Origin: Rhodanobacter sp.
GTDB taxonomy: Bacteria; Pseudomonadota; Gammaproteobacteria; Xanthomonadales; Rhodanobacteraceae
DNA: 7,189 bases
Direction of reading: 5' to 3'
NCBI GenBank assembly: GCA_026193555.1
Contig: JAPHUU010000175.1
Location: 1-7,189 of the forward strand
Shown here: one piece after another, positions 1 through 6,032 of the stretch
Layout: the number at the start of each line of letters is the position of its first letter
Position numbering within the stretch: position 1 is the stretch's first letter
Program-made: the position numbers and the translations under genes
Notes under the pieces: model-generated
Database searches by the model: none
Told to the model about the DNA's origin: nothing
Seen by the model: the letters and a program-made list of their open reading frames with translations, nothing else

Positions 1-1614
1 CTGCAGTTCGCGCGCCTGCCGTCGCACGGTGGGCAGGTGATAGACATAGCGCGGCGTGGCCTGTGCGCCCAGTTCCAGCAACTGCTGGCGACGCTCGTTG
101 CGCCACCAGGCAGCGGCCGGCACCGCGGCGTCGCCACTGCCGTACAACGCCTGCCAGCTGGGGCCGAACAGTTCGCTGTCGTCGGTACGCAGCGCGCCGG
201 CACCGATCAGCAAATCATGCAGGTGCGGCAGCAGGTCGTCGACCACGCTCTCGTCGACCACGAAGGTGAGGTTGAGGTTGTTCGACGACTGCGAAATCAG
301 GTGCACGCGCAGCTGGCCGAATTCCGCCAGCACGCCGGACAGCGTGTGCAGCATCGAACGCATGCCGCGACCGACCATGCTGATCGCGGCGCACGGCGCG
401 ATCACCTTGACCCGGCACACCTTGGCCAGATCGCTGGCCAGCGCGGCCACCGCATCGGAATCGAGCAGGTTTTCGGTCGGGTCCAGCGACACCGTGACAT
501 TCGTCTCGGCCGAGCCGATCAGGTCCACCGACAGGCCGTGCTGCTTGAACTGGGCGAACACGTCGGCGAGAAAGCCGACCTGCTGCCACATGCCGACCGA
601 CTCCATCGACACCAGGGTGATGCCCTTGCGCGCGCTGATCGCCTTGACGCTGGGCGCGTGCTCGCGCACCTGCGGCCCGATCACCGTGCCGTCCAGATCG
701 GGGCGGTTGGTGTCCTTGATCAGCAACGGCACGCGCGGCTCGCGCAGCGGCTGCAGGCAGCGCGGGTGCAGCACCTTGGCGCCGGTCGAGGCGATCTCCT
801 GCGCCTCCTCGTAGTCGAGCTTCTGCAGCAGACGCGCGGTCGGCACCTGGCGCGGGTTGGCGGTGAACATGCCGGCCACGTCGGTCCAGATCTCCACCCG
901 CTGCGCCTTCAGCAGTGCGCCGAAATACGAGGCCGAGGTATCCGAGCCGCCGCGACCGAGCAGCACGGTGCGACCGCTGCCCTTGCCGTCGGCGGCCTCG
1001 CGGGCGATGAAGCCCTGGGTGATGAACACCTCGCCCAGCGCGGCCAGCCGCGCATTCAAGGCCGGATCGGGTCGCGCGTCGACCATCCCCGACAGCAGCC
1101 GGGTACGCTCGTTCTGGTTTGGCAGCGCGACGGCGCTGAGGCAGTCGCGCGCGTCCAGCCATTGCGTGGGCAGGCCACTGGCGCTGAAAAAGGCCGCACC
1201 CAGCGCGCTGGACATCAACTCGCCATGCGCCTGCACCCGCGCCTGCCAGGCCAGCTCGCCGAGCACCGCGGCGCCGTCCTCGGCCAGTTGCGCCAGCTCA
1301 AGCAGGCGGGTGCCCAGCGTGTCCGGCAGCGTCAGCTGCATGTACTCCAGCAATTCATGGTGCCGCCGGCTGATCGCCCGTGCCGCCTCGACACGGACAC
1401 TGCGGCCATCCACCTTGCACAGTTGCTTGAGCGCGTCGGTGATGCCCGCCAATGCGGAGACCACCACCAGCACCCGCACCCCTTCGGCACGGCGACTGGC
1501 GACCAGTTCAAGAATGTTCTGCCAGCGCGGCAGGGTGGCGACGCTGGTGCCGCCGAATTTCATCACCACCCAGGGGGCGGTGGCGGGCAGCGGCTCAGGG
1601 GTTGGCAGGCTCAC
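1..1614 (-). CDS. lysC: Bifunctional aspartate kinase / diaminopimelate decarboxylase (aspartokinase part; C-terminus outside window)
   Basis: The N-terminal part phosphorylates L-aspartate, the first step to lysine, threonine and methionine. The fused C-terminal domain would decarboxylate meso-diaminopimelate to lysine. The 538 visible codons are open with no stop. They show the kinase motif KFGGTSV at residues 19-25, LGRGGSDTSA at 219-228 and WTDVAGMF at 243-250. Two ACT-type regulatory regions follow, around 330-400 (near VSMESVG, M337) and 405-475 (SMVGRGMRSM, M413). After about residue 480 a linker leads into a decarboxylase-like N-terminus, TPRYVYHLPTVRRQARELQ, at 520-538; a stand-alone aspartokinase would end before this. 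The PLP lysine lies beyond the edge. I chose the GTG at 1614 because it gives a short lead before the kinase core. No good Shine-Dalgarno is visible, and the ATG at 1563 (M18) is too close to KFGGTSV to be likely. The ACT region suggests feedback inhibition by pathway amino acids. Related annotations also use the symbol lysA. Confidence 0.93.
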   Translation of the reverse strand, partial: MSLPTPEPLPATAPWVVMKFGGTSVATLPRWQNILELVASRRAEGVRVLVVVSALAGITDALKQLCKVDGRSVRVEAARAISRRHHELLEYMQLTLPDTLGTRLLELAQLAEDGAAVLGELAWQARVQAHGELMSSALGAAFFSASGLPTQWLDARDCLSAVALPNQNERTRLLSGMVDARPDPALNARLAALGEVFITQGFIAREAADGKGSGRTVLLGRGGSDTSASYFGALLKAQRVEIWTDVAGMFTANPRQVPTARLLQKLDYEEAQEIASTGAKVLHPRCLQPLREPRVPLLIKDTNRPDLDGTVIGPQVREHAPSVKAISARKGITLVSMESVGMWQQVGFLADVFAQFKQHGLSVDLIGSAETNVTVSLDPTENLLDSDAVAALASDLAKVCRVKVIAPCAAISMVGRGMRSMLHTLSGVLAEFGQLRVHLISQSSNNLNLTFVVDESVVDDLLPHLHDLLIGAGALRTDDSELFGPSWQALYGSGDAAVPAAAWWRNERRQQLLELGAQATPRYVYHLPTVRRQARELQ

Positions 1615-1961
1615 GGGCGTCCAATGTCGTTGAAGGGCAAAAAAGGCGTCCGGACAGTGTTGCGCTGCGGCAAAGCAAATGCAATGGCTTCCGTGAATTT
1701 CTCATTTGGCCGTTTAGACTTCCAACCAAGCAAAATCGCCGACCCTGCTCCCTCTCCCCCACGGGGAGAGGACTGCATGGATGCAGGAGGTAGAACAATG
1801 CAGGTAGCGATTGCCGAGGGCTGGGTGAGGGAACACGCCACCACACTCTCTCATCAGAGGAAAACCCTTCGCCGGACGTTCCCGCGAGCACCCGCCCCTC
1901 ACCTCAATCCTCTCCCCAGCGGGGCGAGGAGGCGAACGTGTGCGCTGCGCGCAAGATTTTT
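1615..1961. other. Intergenic region between fumarase stop and aspartokinase start
   Basis: This 347-bp spacer has no credible gene; the open frames across it are uninterrupted continuations of shadow frames. The right half carries the palindromic repeat described separately. The left part, about 1640-1740, is noticeably richer in A and T than its surroundings and is where a minus-strand promoter for the aspartokinase fusion would be expected. I find no -35/-10 pair good enough to call. GGCGTCC occurs twice, at 1616-1622 and 1645-1651, for unknown reasons. Close to the fumarase stop, 1941-1953 can form a small 5-bp stem (TGCGC/GCGCA) followed on the plus strand by a T-rich run (1956-1961). 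Confidence 0.7.
1748..1933. repeat. Pair of inverted palindromic intergenic repeat units (REP-like, CCTCTCCCC type)
   Basis: Unit 1 has the stem CCTCTCCCC (1751-1759) and GGGGAGAGG (1763-1771) around a 3-nt loop, a second stem CTGCAT/ATGCAG at 1773-1786, and ends at GGTGAGGG (1824-1831). Unit 2 runs the other way: CCCTCACC (1896-1903), exactly complementary to 1824-1831, then CCTCTCCCC (1909-1917) and GGGGCGAGG (1921-1929), a stem with one mismatch. The block is therefore an imperfect inverted repeat of two head-to-head units with unequal middles. Short palindromes built on CCCTCTCCC are common between genes in GC-rich gammaproteobacteria, so I infer a dispersed repeat, but copy number cannot be seen here. 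It begins downstream of the fumarase stop and could end or stabilise the 3' end of that transcript. There is no U-tract typical of an intrinsic terminator on the minus strand. Confidence 0.7.
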
Positions 1962-3476
1962 CTATTGGACAACGACGGGAATCCGCCCAATCCGCGCCTG
2001 CCACTCCTTCGGCCCGGTCTGGTGCACCGAGGTACCGGCCGAGTCGACGGCCACCGTCACCGGCATGTCCTCGACGGTGAATTCGTAGATCGCCTCCATG
2101 CCCAAGTCGGCAAAGCCGACCACGCGCGAGGCCTTGATCGCCTTGGATACCAGATACGCCGCGCCGCCGACCGCCATCAGGTAGACCGACTGGTGTTTCT
2201 TGATCGCCTCGATCGCCACCGGGCCGCGCTCGGCCTTGCCGACCATGCCGAGAAGGCCGGTCTGCGCCAGCACCTGTTCGGTGAACTTGTCCATCCGCGT
2301 GGCGGTGGTCGGGCCGGCCGGACCGACCACCTCGTCGCGCACCGGATCGACCGGGCCGACGTAGTAGATGAAGCGACCCTTGAATTCCACCGGCAGCGGC
2401 TCGCCCTTGTCGAGCATCTCGACCATGCGCTTGTGCGCGGCATCGCGGCCGGTCAGCAGCTTGCCGTTGAGCAGCAGGGTTTCGCCCGGCTTCCAGCTGG
2501 CCACGTCCTCGCGGGTCACGCTATCGAGGTTCACCCGACGGCCCTTCGAGCTGTCGTAGGTGAGCTGCGGCCAGTCCTTCAGCGACGGCGGATCGAGCAT
2601 CACCGGGCCGGAACCGTCCAGCGTGAAATGCGCGTGGCGGGTCGCCGCGCAGTTCGGGATCAGCGCCACCGGCAGGTTCGCCGCGTGGGTCGGATAATCC
2701 TTGATCTTGATGTCGAGCACGGTGGTGAGACCGCCCAGTCCCTGCGCACCGATGCCCAGCGCATTGACCTTGTCGTACAGCTCGACGCGCAGCTCTTCCG
2801 CGCGATTCGAAGGACCGCGCGCGATCAGTTCCTGGATGTCGATTGGCTCCATCAGCGCCTCCTTCGCCAGCAGCATCGCCTTCTCGGCGGTGCCGCCGAT
2901 ACCGATGCCGAGCATCCCCGGCGGGCACCAGCCGGCGCCCATCGTCGGCACGGTCTTGAGCACCCAGTCGACGATCGAATCGGACGGGTTGAGCATCACG
3001 AATTTCGACTTCGCCTCGGAGCCGCCGCCCTTGGCCGCCACGATCACGTCGAGTGTGTCGCCCGGCACGATCGAGACATTGATCACCGCCGGCGTGTTGT
3101 CCCTGGTGTTGGTGCGCGTGCCGGCCGGGTCGGCCAGCACGCTGGCGCGCAGCTTGTTGTCCGGATCGTTGTAGGCACGACGCACGCCCTCGTTGACGAT
3201 GTCCTCCAGGCTCAGTGTGGCGTCCCACTGCACGTTCATGCCGACCTTCAGGAACACGGTGACGATGCCGGTGTCCTGGCACAGCGGGCGATGGCCCTCG
3301 GCGGCCATCCGCGAGTTGATCAGGATCTGCGCCATCGCGTCCTTCGCGGCGGCGCTTTCCTCGCGCTCGTAGGCCGCGGCCAGGCCCTTGATGTAGTCGA
3401 CCGGGTGGTAATAGCTGATGTACTGCAGCGCGTCGGCAACGGACTGGATCAGATCGTCTTGCTTGATGAGGGTCAT
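1962..3476 (-). CDS. fumA: Class I fumarate hydratase (iron-sulfur fumarase)
   Basis: This cytoplasmic enzyme interconverts fumarate and L-malate in the TCA cycle using an oxygen-sensitive [4Fe-4S] cluster. The 504-residue product matches the usual length of about 500-550. The alpha domain (about 1-285) contains GHRPLCQDTG (C66), GAGWCPPGMLGIGIGG (C184) and LIPNCAATRHAHF (C276), the three cysteines expected to bind the cluster. The beta domain (about 290-495) contains LLNGKLLTGRDAAHKRM, the YYVGPVDP segment and GPAGPTTATRMD. The frame is open for 59 codons further upstream, to an ATG at 3653. That extension lacks family character, while MTLIKQDDLI at 3476 is a normal fumarase start. The Shine-Dalgarno is poor: GGAG lies 14 nt away and GAAG 8 nt away. 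The stop is TAG. The gene is divergent from the S53 peptidase and shares a strand with the aspartokinase fusion, 347 bp away. Distinguishing fumA from fumB or a tartrate dehydratase needs comparison, but a single fused alpha-beta chain favours fumarase. Confidence 0.96.
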   Translation of the reverse strand: MTLIKQDDLIQSVADALQYISYYHPVDYIKGLAAAYEREESAAAKDAMAQILINSRMAAEGHRPLCQDTGIVTVFLKVGMNVQWDATLSLEDIVNEGVRRAYNDPDNKLRASVLADPAGTRTNTRDNTPAVINVSIVPGDTLDVIVAAKGGGSEAKSKFVMLNPSDSIVDWVLKTVPTMGAGWCPPGMLGIGIGGTAEKAMLLAKEALMEPIDIQELIARGPSNRAEELRVELYDKVNALGIGAQGLGGLTTVLDIKIKDYPTHAANLPVALIPNCAATRHAHFTLDGSGPVMLDPPSLKDWPQLTYDSSKGRRVNLDSVTREDVASWKPGETLLLNGKLLTGRDAAHKRMVEMLDKGEPLPVEFKGRFIYYVGPVDPVRDEVVGPAGPTTATRMDKFTEQVLAQTGLLGMVGKAERGPVAIEAIKKHQSVYLMAVGGAAYLVSKAIKASRVVGFADLGMEAIYEFTVEDMPVTVAVDSAGTSVHQTGPKEWQARIGRIPVVVQ

Positions 3477-3539
3477 GGCGCTGGCTTCGGCTCCGTAAAA
3501 ATGCCGCGTCGCCAACGGCCGCTGGCAACGCACAACCCA

Positions 3540-3566
3540 CTTATTGTGCCGCAAATCGAGCGACAA
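3540..3566 (-). promoter_or_regulatory. Weak candidate promoter for the fumarase gene
   Basis: On the minus strand TTGTCG (3566-3561) and AATAAG (3545-3540) each match four of six positions of the sigma-70 -35 and -10 consensus, with a 15-nt spacer, shorter than the optimal 17. The site lies 64-90 nt upstream of the fumarase start in a locally AT-rich patch. The spacing and matches are marginal, so this is only a candidate. Confidence 0.25.
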
Positions 3567-3752
3567 GCCGAAAGCAGCTGGCATGCACGGCGTGATCCGC
3601 TCGCATGCAACCGGATGCCACCAGGCCTGACCATTCGGGCCCACGCCTGGCAAACCGGTGCGGTGGTCTTCGCATGCGCGGCGCGCATGACTCGCTCGAT
3701 GCGGGCTGAAGGACAGGACGCCTCATCGCATGGCAGCCACAAAAAAAACACG

Positions 3753-3787
3753 GCAATTCGCAGGTATTGCTAGGAATCTTTCCTAGC
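3753..3787. promoter_or_regulatory. Overlapping alternative hairpins in the peptidase upstream region
   Basis: GCTAGGAA (3769-3776) and TTCCTAGC (3780-3787) form a perfect 8-bp stem with a TCT loop. A second stem, GCAAT (3753-3757) with ATTGC (3766-3770), uses the same GC at 3769-3770, so the two cannot both be complete. The symmetry could be an operator for a dimeric regulator, since it is a near-perfect inverted repeat in DNA, or an RNA structure in a leader. No T-run follows directly, so it is not an intrinsic terminator. Position relative to any transcription start is unknown. Confidence 0.4.
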
Positions 3788-3811
3788 GCAAAAGCCTTCC
3801 AACCACGTCCG

Positions 3812-3938
3812 CTTGCGTGCAAGACTCCGCCGGGGTCATGCGCTGCCGGGGGGCAGCGCTACCGCCGTAGACCAATACGGCTCCACTTCTGCTCTTGATG
3901 ACGTGCTTCACGGCCTGACCGGAAGCGGCTTTGCCGTG
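3812..3938 (+). promoter_or_regulatory. Cluster of four hairpins in the putative 5' leader of the S53 peptidase
   Basis: In order: CTTGC/GCAAG (3812-3816 and 3819-3823, 2-nt loop), GCGCTGCC/GGCAGCGC (3840-3847 and 3852-3859, GGGG loop), GCCGTA/TACGGC (3864-3869 and 3876-3881, 6-nt loop) and CACGGC/GCCGTG (3909-3914 and 3933-3938, 18-nt loop). All are perfect and closely spaced. The last ends 54 nt before the ribosome-binding site. If transcribed, they would make a structured leader. I recognise no known riboswitch core. GC-rich sequence forms chance stems easily, so a function is inference. Confidence 0.4.
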
Positions 3939-3992
3939 CCTTGGCCATTCATCGGCACCACATGCGTGGCCCGGCAGAAATTCTTACAACTC

Positions 3993-3997
3993 GGAGG
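3993..3997 (+). promoter_or_regulatory. Ribosome-binding site of the S53 peptidase
   Basis: GGAGG sits 9 nt upstream of the ATG at 4007, separated by AT-rich TTTAAATTC. It decides the start: the frame is open up to an ATG at 3941, but that one has no such site and would place 22 charged and polar residues before the signal peptide. Confidence 0.88.
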
Positions 3998-4006
3998 TTT
4001 AAATTC

Positions 4007-5935
4007 ATGCACGCAAAGTTTCCTCGCAAGGCATTGGCAGCATCACTGACGCTGCTTTTCGCCGGCTTCACCACCGTCGCCATGGCGACCGGTCAGCAGG
4101 CAGCCACCGACATGGGCCTGGCGCCGTCAGCCCAGCCGATCCACGTCACGCTGATGCTCAAGCTGCACAACCAGGCGGCGCTGGAGAGGTTCATCCAGCA
4201 GACCACCACCCAGGGCAGCGCGAATTTCCAGAAGTTCCTCAGCACCGATCAGTTCGCCAGAACGTACGGCGCCACCGATACCGAAATTGCCCATGTCCAG
4301 GCATTCCTGAAAGCCCAGGGGATCGACAGCAAGATACTGGCCAACCATCTGGCCATCCAGACCAGTGGCACGATGAGCCAGTTCAGCCGCATGTTCCAGA
4401 CGTCCATCCATGAATACGCCACGCCGAAAACCGGGCGGCGCTTCCATCGACCTGCCGGATCGCTGCTGTTGCCTGCGGTCATCGCCAACACGGTGGCATT
4501 CGCCACGGGCCTGAGCAACGAACGCCAATACCTTTCGCATCGCGTCAGCGTGCCCCGGCTTCCCGGCAGCCAGATGAAGCTGGCGCCGGCAGTCAACGCC
4601 TTGAACACCAACGCCAAGGCCGGCGGCAACCCGTCCGCCAGCGGTCAGCCGGGCAACTACACGGTCGGCGATGTGGCGGATTTCTACCACATCAACCCGC
4701 TGTACAAGCATGGCGTGACGGGCGAAGGCTCGACCATCGGCATCGTCACCTTGTCGGACTTCTTCCCGGCCGATGCCCAGACTTACTGGGACGCGATCGG
4801 CCTGACCACGAAGCCGAACCGAATCACCCAGATCCACGTCGATGGTGGTGCAGCCATCGATGGCGGCAGCGGCGAAACCGCGCTTGACGTGGAGCAGTCC
4901 GGAGGCATCGCCCCGGCTGCCGACATCCTGGTATACGACGCGCCCAATAGCGGCAACGGCTTTACCGACGCCTTCCTGCAAGCCGTGTCGGACAATCAGG
5001 CCGACAGCATTTCCACCAGCTGGGGCCTGCCGGAAATCTTCAACTTCGCCGCCCTGAATATCAACGGCGCCAGCAACAAGGACACCAGCGACGCCGGTGA
5101 CCTGCGGGCATTCGACCAGATCTTCATGGAGGCCGCCGCCCAGGGCCAGTCGGTGTTTGTCGCCTCGGGCGACTCCGGTGCCTACGACACCGCCCGGAGC
5201 CTCGGTGCGGGCAGTGGCCCCGGCGAATTCAGCGCCCCGTTGACGGTGGACTCGCCGGCATCCGACCCGTACGTGACAGCGGCAGGCGGCACCACCCGGC
5301 CCTTCAGCTTCAGCTTCGGCGCGGGCAATCCCACCGCATCGATCGACAAGGAAAGCGTCTGGGGCTGGGGCTATCTGCAGACCTATTTCGATACCAATTT
5401 CGGCCCCGGCGTGGTCGACCTGTTCTCCGTCGGCGGCGGTGGCGGGGTGAGCGTCTACTGGAAGCAACCCTGGTATCAGCGGATCACGTGGGGTACCCGG
5501 CGCAGCGAGAAAAGACAGTCGCTGGTCTACAACGACCCGCAGGCAGGTCCCACCACCTTGCTGAAGCTGCCCGGCAATTTCCGCGGCAGGAATGTGCCGG
5601 ATATCTCGCTCAATGCCGATCCGGAGACTGGCTATGCGATGTACTCCAGCACGGATGGCGGATGGGGCAGTTCGGGTGGTACCAGCTTCGTGGCGCCGCA
5701 GCTCAACGGCATCAGCGCCCTGCTGACGCAGAGCTCGCGGCATCGCATCGGCTTCTGGAATCCGCACGTCTATCTGTTGCACGCGATCTTCGGCTCGGGC
5801 AGGTATACCGCGTTCCGTGACATCCGGACCGGTGACGACTGGTTCTACGACGGCGAACCGGGCTACGACCCGGGTGCGGGCATCGGCACCCTGAACGTCG
5901 CCAACTTCGACCTGTTCCTGCGCAGCGGCTTCTGA
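4007..5935 (+). CDS. Secreted S53 family serine-carboxyl peptidase (sedolisin/xanthomonalisin-like) with activation propeptide
   Basis: S53 peptidases are acid-active endopeptidases with a subtilisin-like fold and a Ser-Glu-Asp triad, made as inactive pro-enzymes. This 642-residue protein starts with a signal peptide: basic residues K4, R7 and K8, a hydrophobic stretch about 9-25, and a likely cleavage after AMA at residue 27. The pro-kumamolisin-type activation domain spans about 40-185. The catalytic domain starts near NYTVGDVADFY (217-227). GETALD supplies E290 and D294, SGDSG supplies the oxyanion aspartate D389, and GGTSF supplies the nucleophile S560. Near the C-terminus DI (605-606) and GYDPGAGIG (619-627, with D621) match the calcium-binding region. 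There is no C-terminal extra domain, so the mature enzyme should be about 450 residues, released to the periplasm or outside. The segment 486-525 is long and basic (GTRRSEKRQ). It stands alone, with a palindrome just after the stop. Peptide nutrition is the likely role, and the substrate is unknown. Confidence 0.95.
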   Translation: MHAKFPRKALAASLTLLFAGFTTVAMATGQQAATDMGLAPSAQPIHVTLMLKLHNQAALERFIQQTTTQGSANFQKFLSTDQFARTYGATDTEIAHVQAFLKAQGIDSKILANHLAIQTSGTMSQFSRMFQTSIHEYATPKTGRRFHRPAGSLLLPAVIANTVAFATGLSNERQYLSHRVSVPRLPGSQMKLAPAVNALNTNAKAGGNPSASGQPGNYTVGDVADFYHINPLYKHGVTGEGSTIGIVTLSDFFPADAQTYWDAIGLTTKPNRITQIHVDGGAAIDGGSGETALDVEQSGGIAPAADILVYDAPNSGNGFTDAFLQAVSDNQADSISTSWGLPEIFNFAALNINGASNKDTSDAGDLRAFDQIFMEAAAQGQSVFVASGDSGAYDTARSLGAGSGPGEFSAPLTVDSPASDPYVTAAGGTTRPFSFSFGAGNPTASIDKESVWGWGYLQTYFDTNFGPGVVDLFSVGGGGGVSVYWKQPWYQRITWGTRRSEKRQSLVYNDPQAGPTTLLKLPGNFRGRNVPDISLNADPETGYAMYSSTDGGWGSSGGTSFVAPQLNGISALLTQSSRHRIGFWNPHVYLLHAIFGSGRYTAFRDIRTGDDWFYDGEPGYDPGAGIGTLNVANFDLFLRSGF

Positions 5936-5940
5936 GGCAC

Positions 5941-5973
5941 TGCAGCCACCCGGGCCCGGCCCGGGTGGCTGCA
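5941..5973 (+). terminator. 33-nt perfect palindrome after the peptidase gene, probable transcript end
   Basis: TGCAGCCACCCGGGCC (5941-5956) is fully complementary to 5958-5973 around a single C at 5957. In RNA the tip would open to a loop of 3-5 nt, leaving a very stable GC-rich stem of about 14 bp. It starts 5 nt after the TGA of the peptidase. No U-run follows, so it may stop transcription poorly by itself and act instead as a 3'-end stabiliser or in a Rho-dependent setting. Confidence 0.6.
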
Positions 5974-5980
5974 CGCTTGC

Positions 5981-5998
5981 GGAGGACACGCCGCAATG
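5981..5998 (+). promoter_or_regulatory. Strong Shine-Dalgarno with an ATG that is out of frame with the PhzF-like gene
   Basis: GGAGGA (5981-5986) is placed 9 nt before an ATG at 5996. That frame overlaps the PhzF-like gene in a different frame, and its translation is the arginine-rich sequence typical of a shadow. The PhzF-like gene itself starts at 6033, 46 nt after the site, with only a weak AGG nearby. A second ATG at 6001 opens a third frame of 27 codons ending at 6084, inside the PhzF-like gene. The site may serve a short translated leader coupled to the gene, or be coincidental. Confidence 0.35.
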
Positions 5999-6032
5999 CG
6001 ATGTTCCGCGAGTCCCGACTCAGGTTCCCGCC

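Larger units (their letters stand above)
3477..4006. other. Divergent intergenic region, fumarase / S53 peptidase
   Basis: This 530-bp region between two divergent genes should contain both promoters. No protein-coding frame in it looks real: the frames that cross it are N-terminal extensions or antisense shadows. It contains an A8 run at about 3741-3748, a set of hairpins (entered separately) and a clear ribosome-binding site at the right end. The composition is mixed, with AT-rich patches at 3535-3560 and 3740-3795 inside GC-rich sequence. The long stretch before the peptidase suggests a long 5' leader or upstream regulatory sites. Confidence 0.75.

Noticed and set aside
215..1162. A 315-codon minus-strand frame in the aspartokinase region
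   Set aside because: It is on the same strand but another frame than the aspartokinase motifs, which all share the frame running from 1614 to the window edge.
1615..1747. Lysine riboswitch or attenuator upstream of the aspartokinase
   Set aside because: The available leader is short and I see neither an L-box-like set of helices nor a terminator stem before the T6 run on the minus strand.
37..2088. A 683-codon plus-strand open frame across the aspartokinase region
   Set aside because: It is antisense to the clear aspartokinase fusion and rich in R, H, Q and A, as expected from a GC-rich complementary frame. It shows no recognisable domain and crosses the repeat element.
3477..3653. 59-residue N-terminal extension of fumarase
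   Set aside because: The open frame continues upstream, but the extension has no homology-like character or targeting signal, and the family start fits 3476.
1938..3773. A 611-codon plus-strand open frame opposite fumarase
   Set aside because: Antisense shadow of a well-supported fumarase, with an R/H/D/V-rich composition and no family motif.
4127..5989. A 620-codon minus-strand open frame opposite the S53 peptidase
   Set aside because: The sense strand has signal peptide, propeptide and catalytic residues. The antisense frame has only biased composition.
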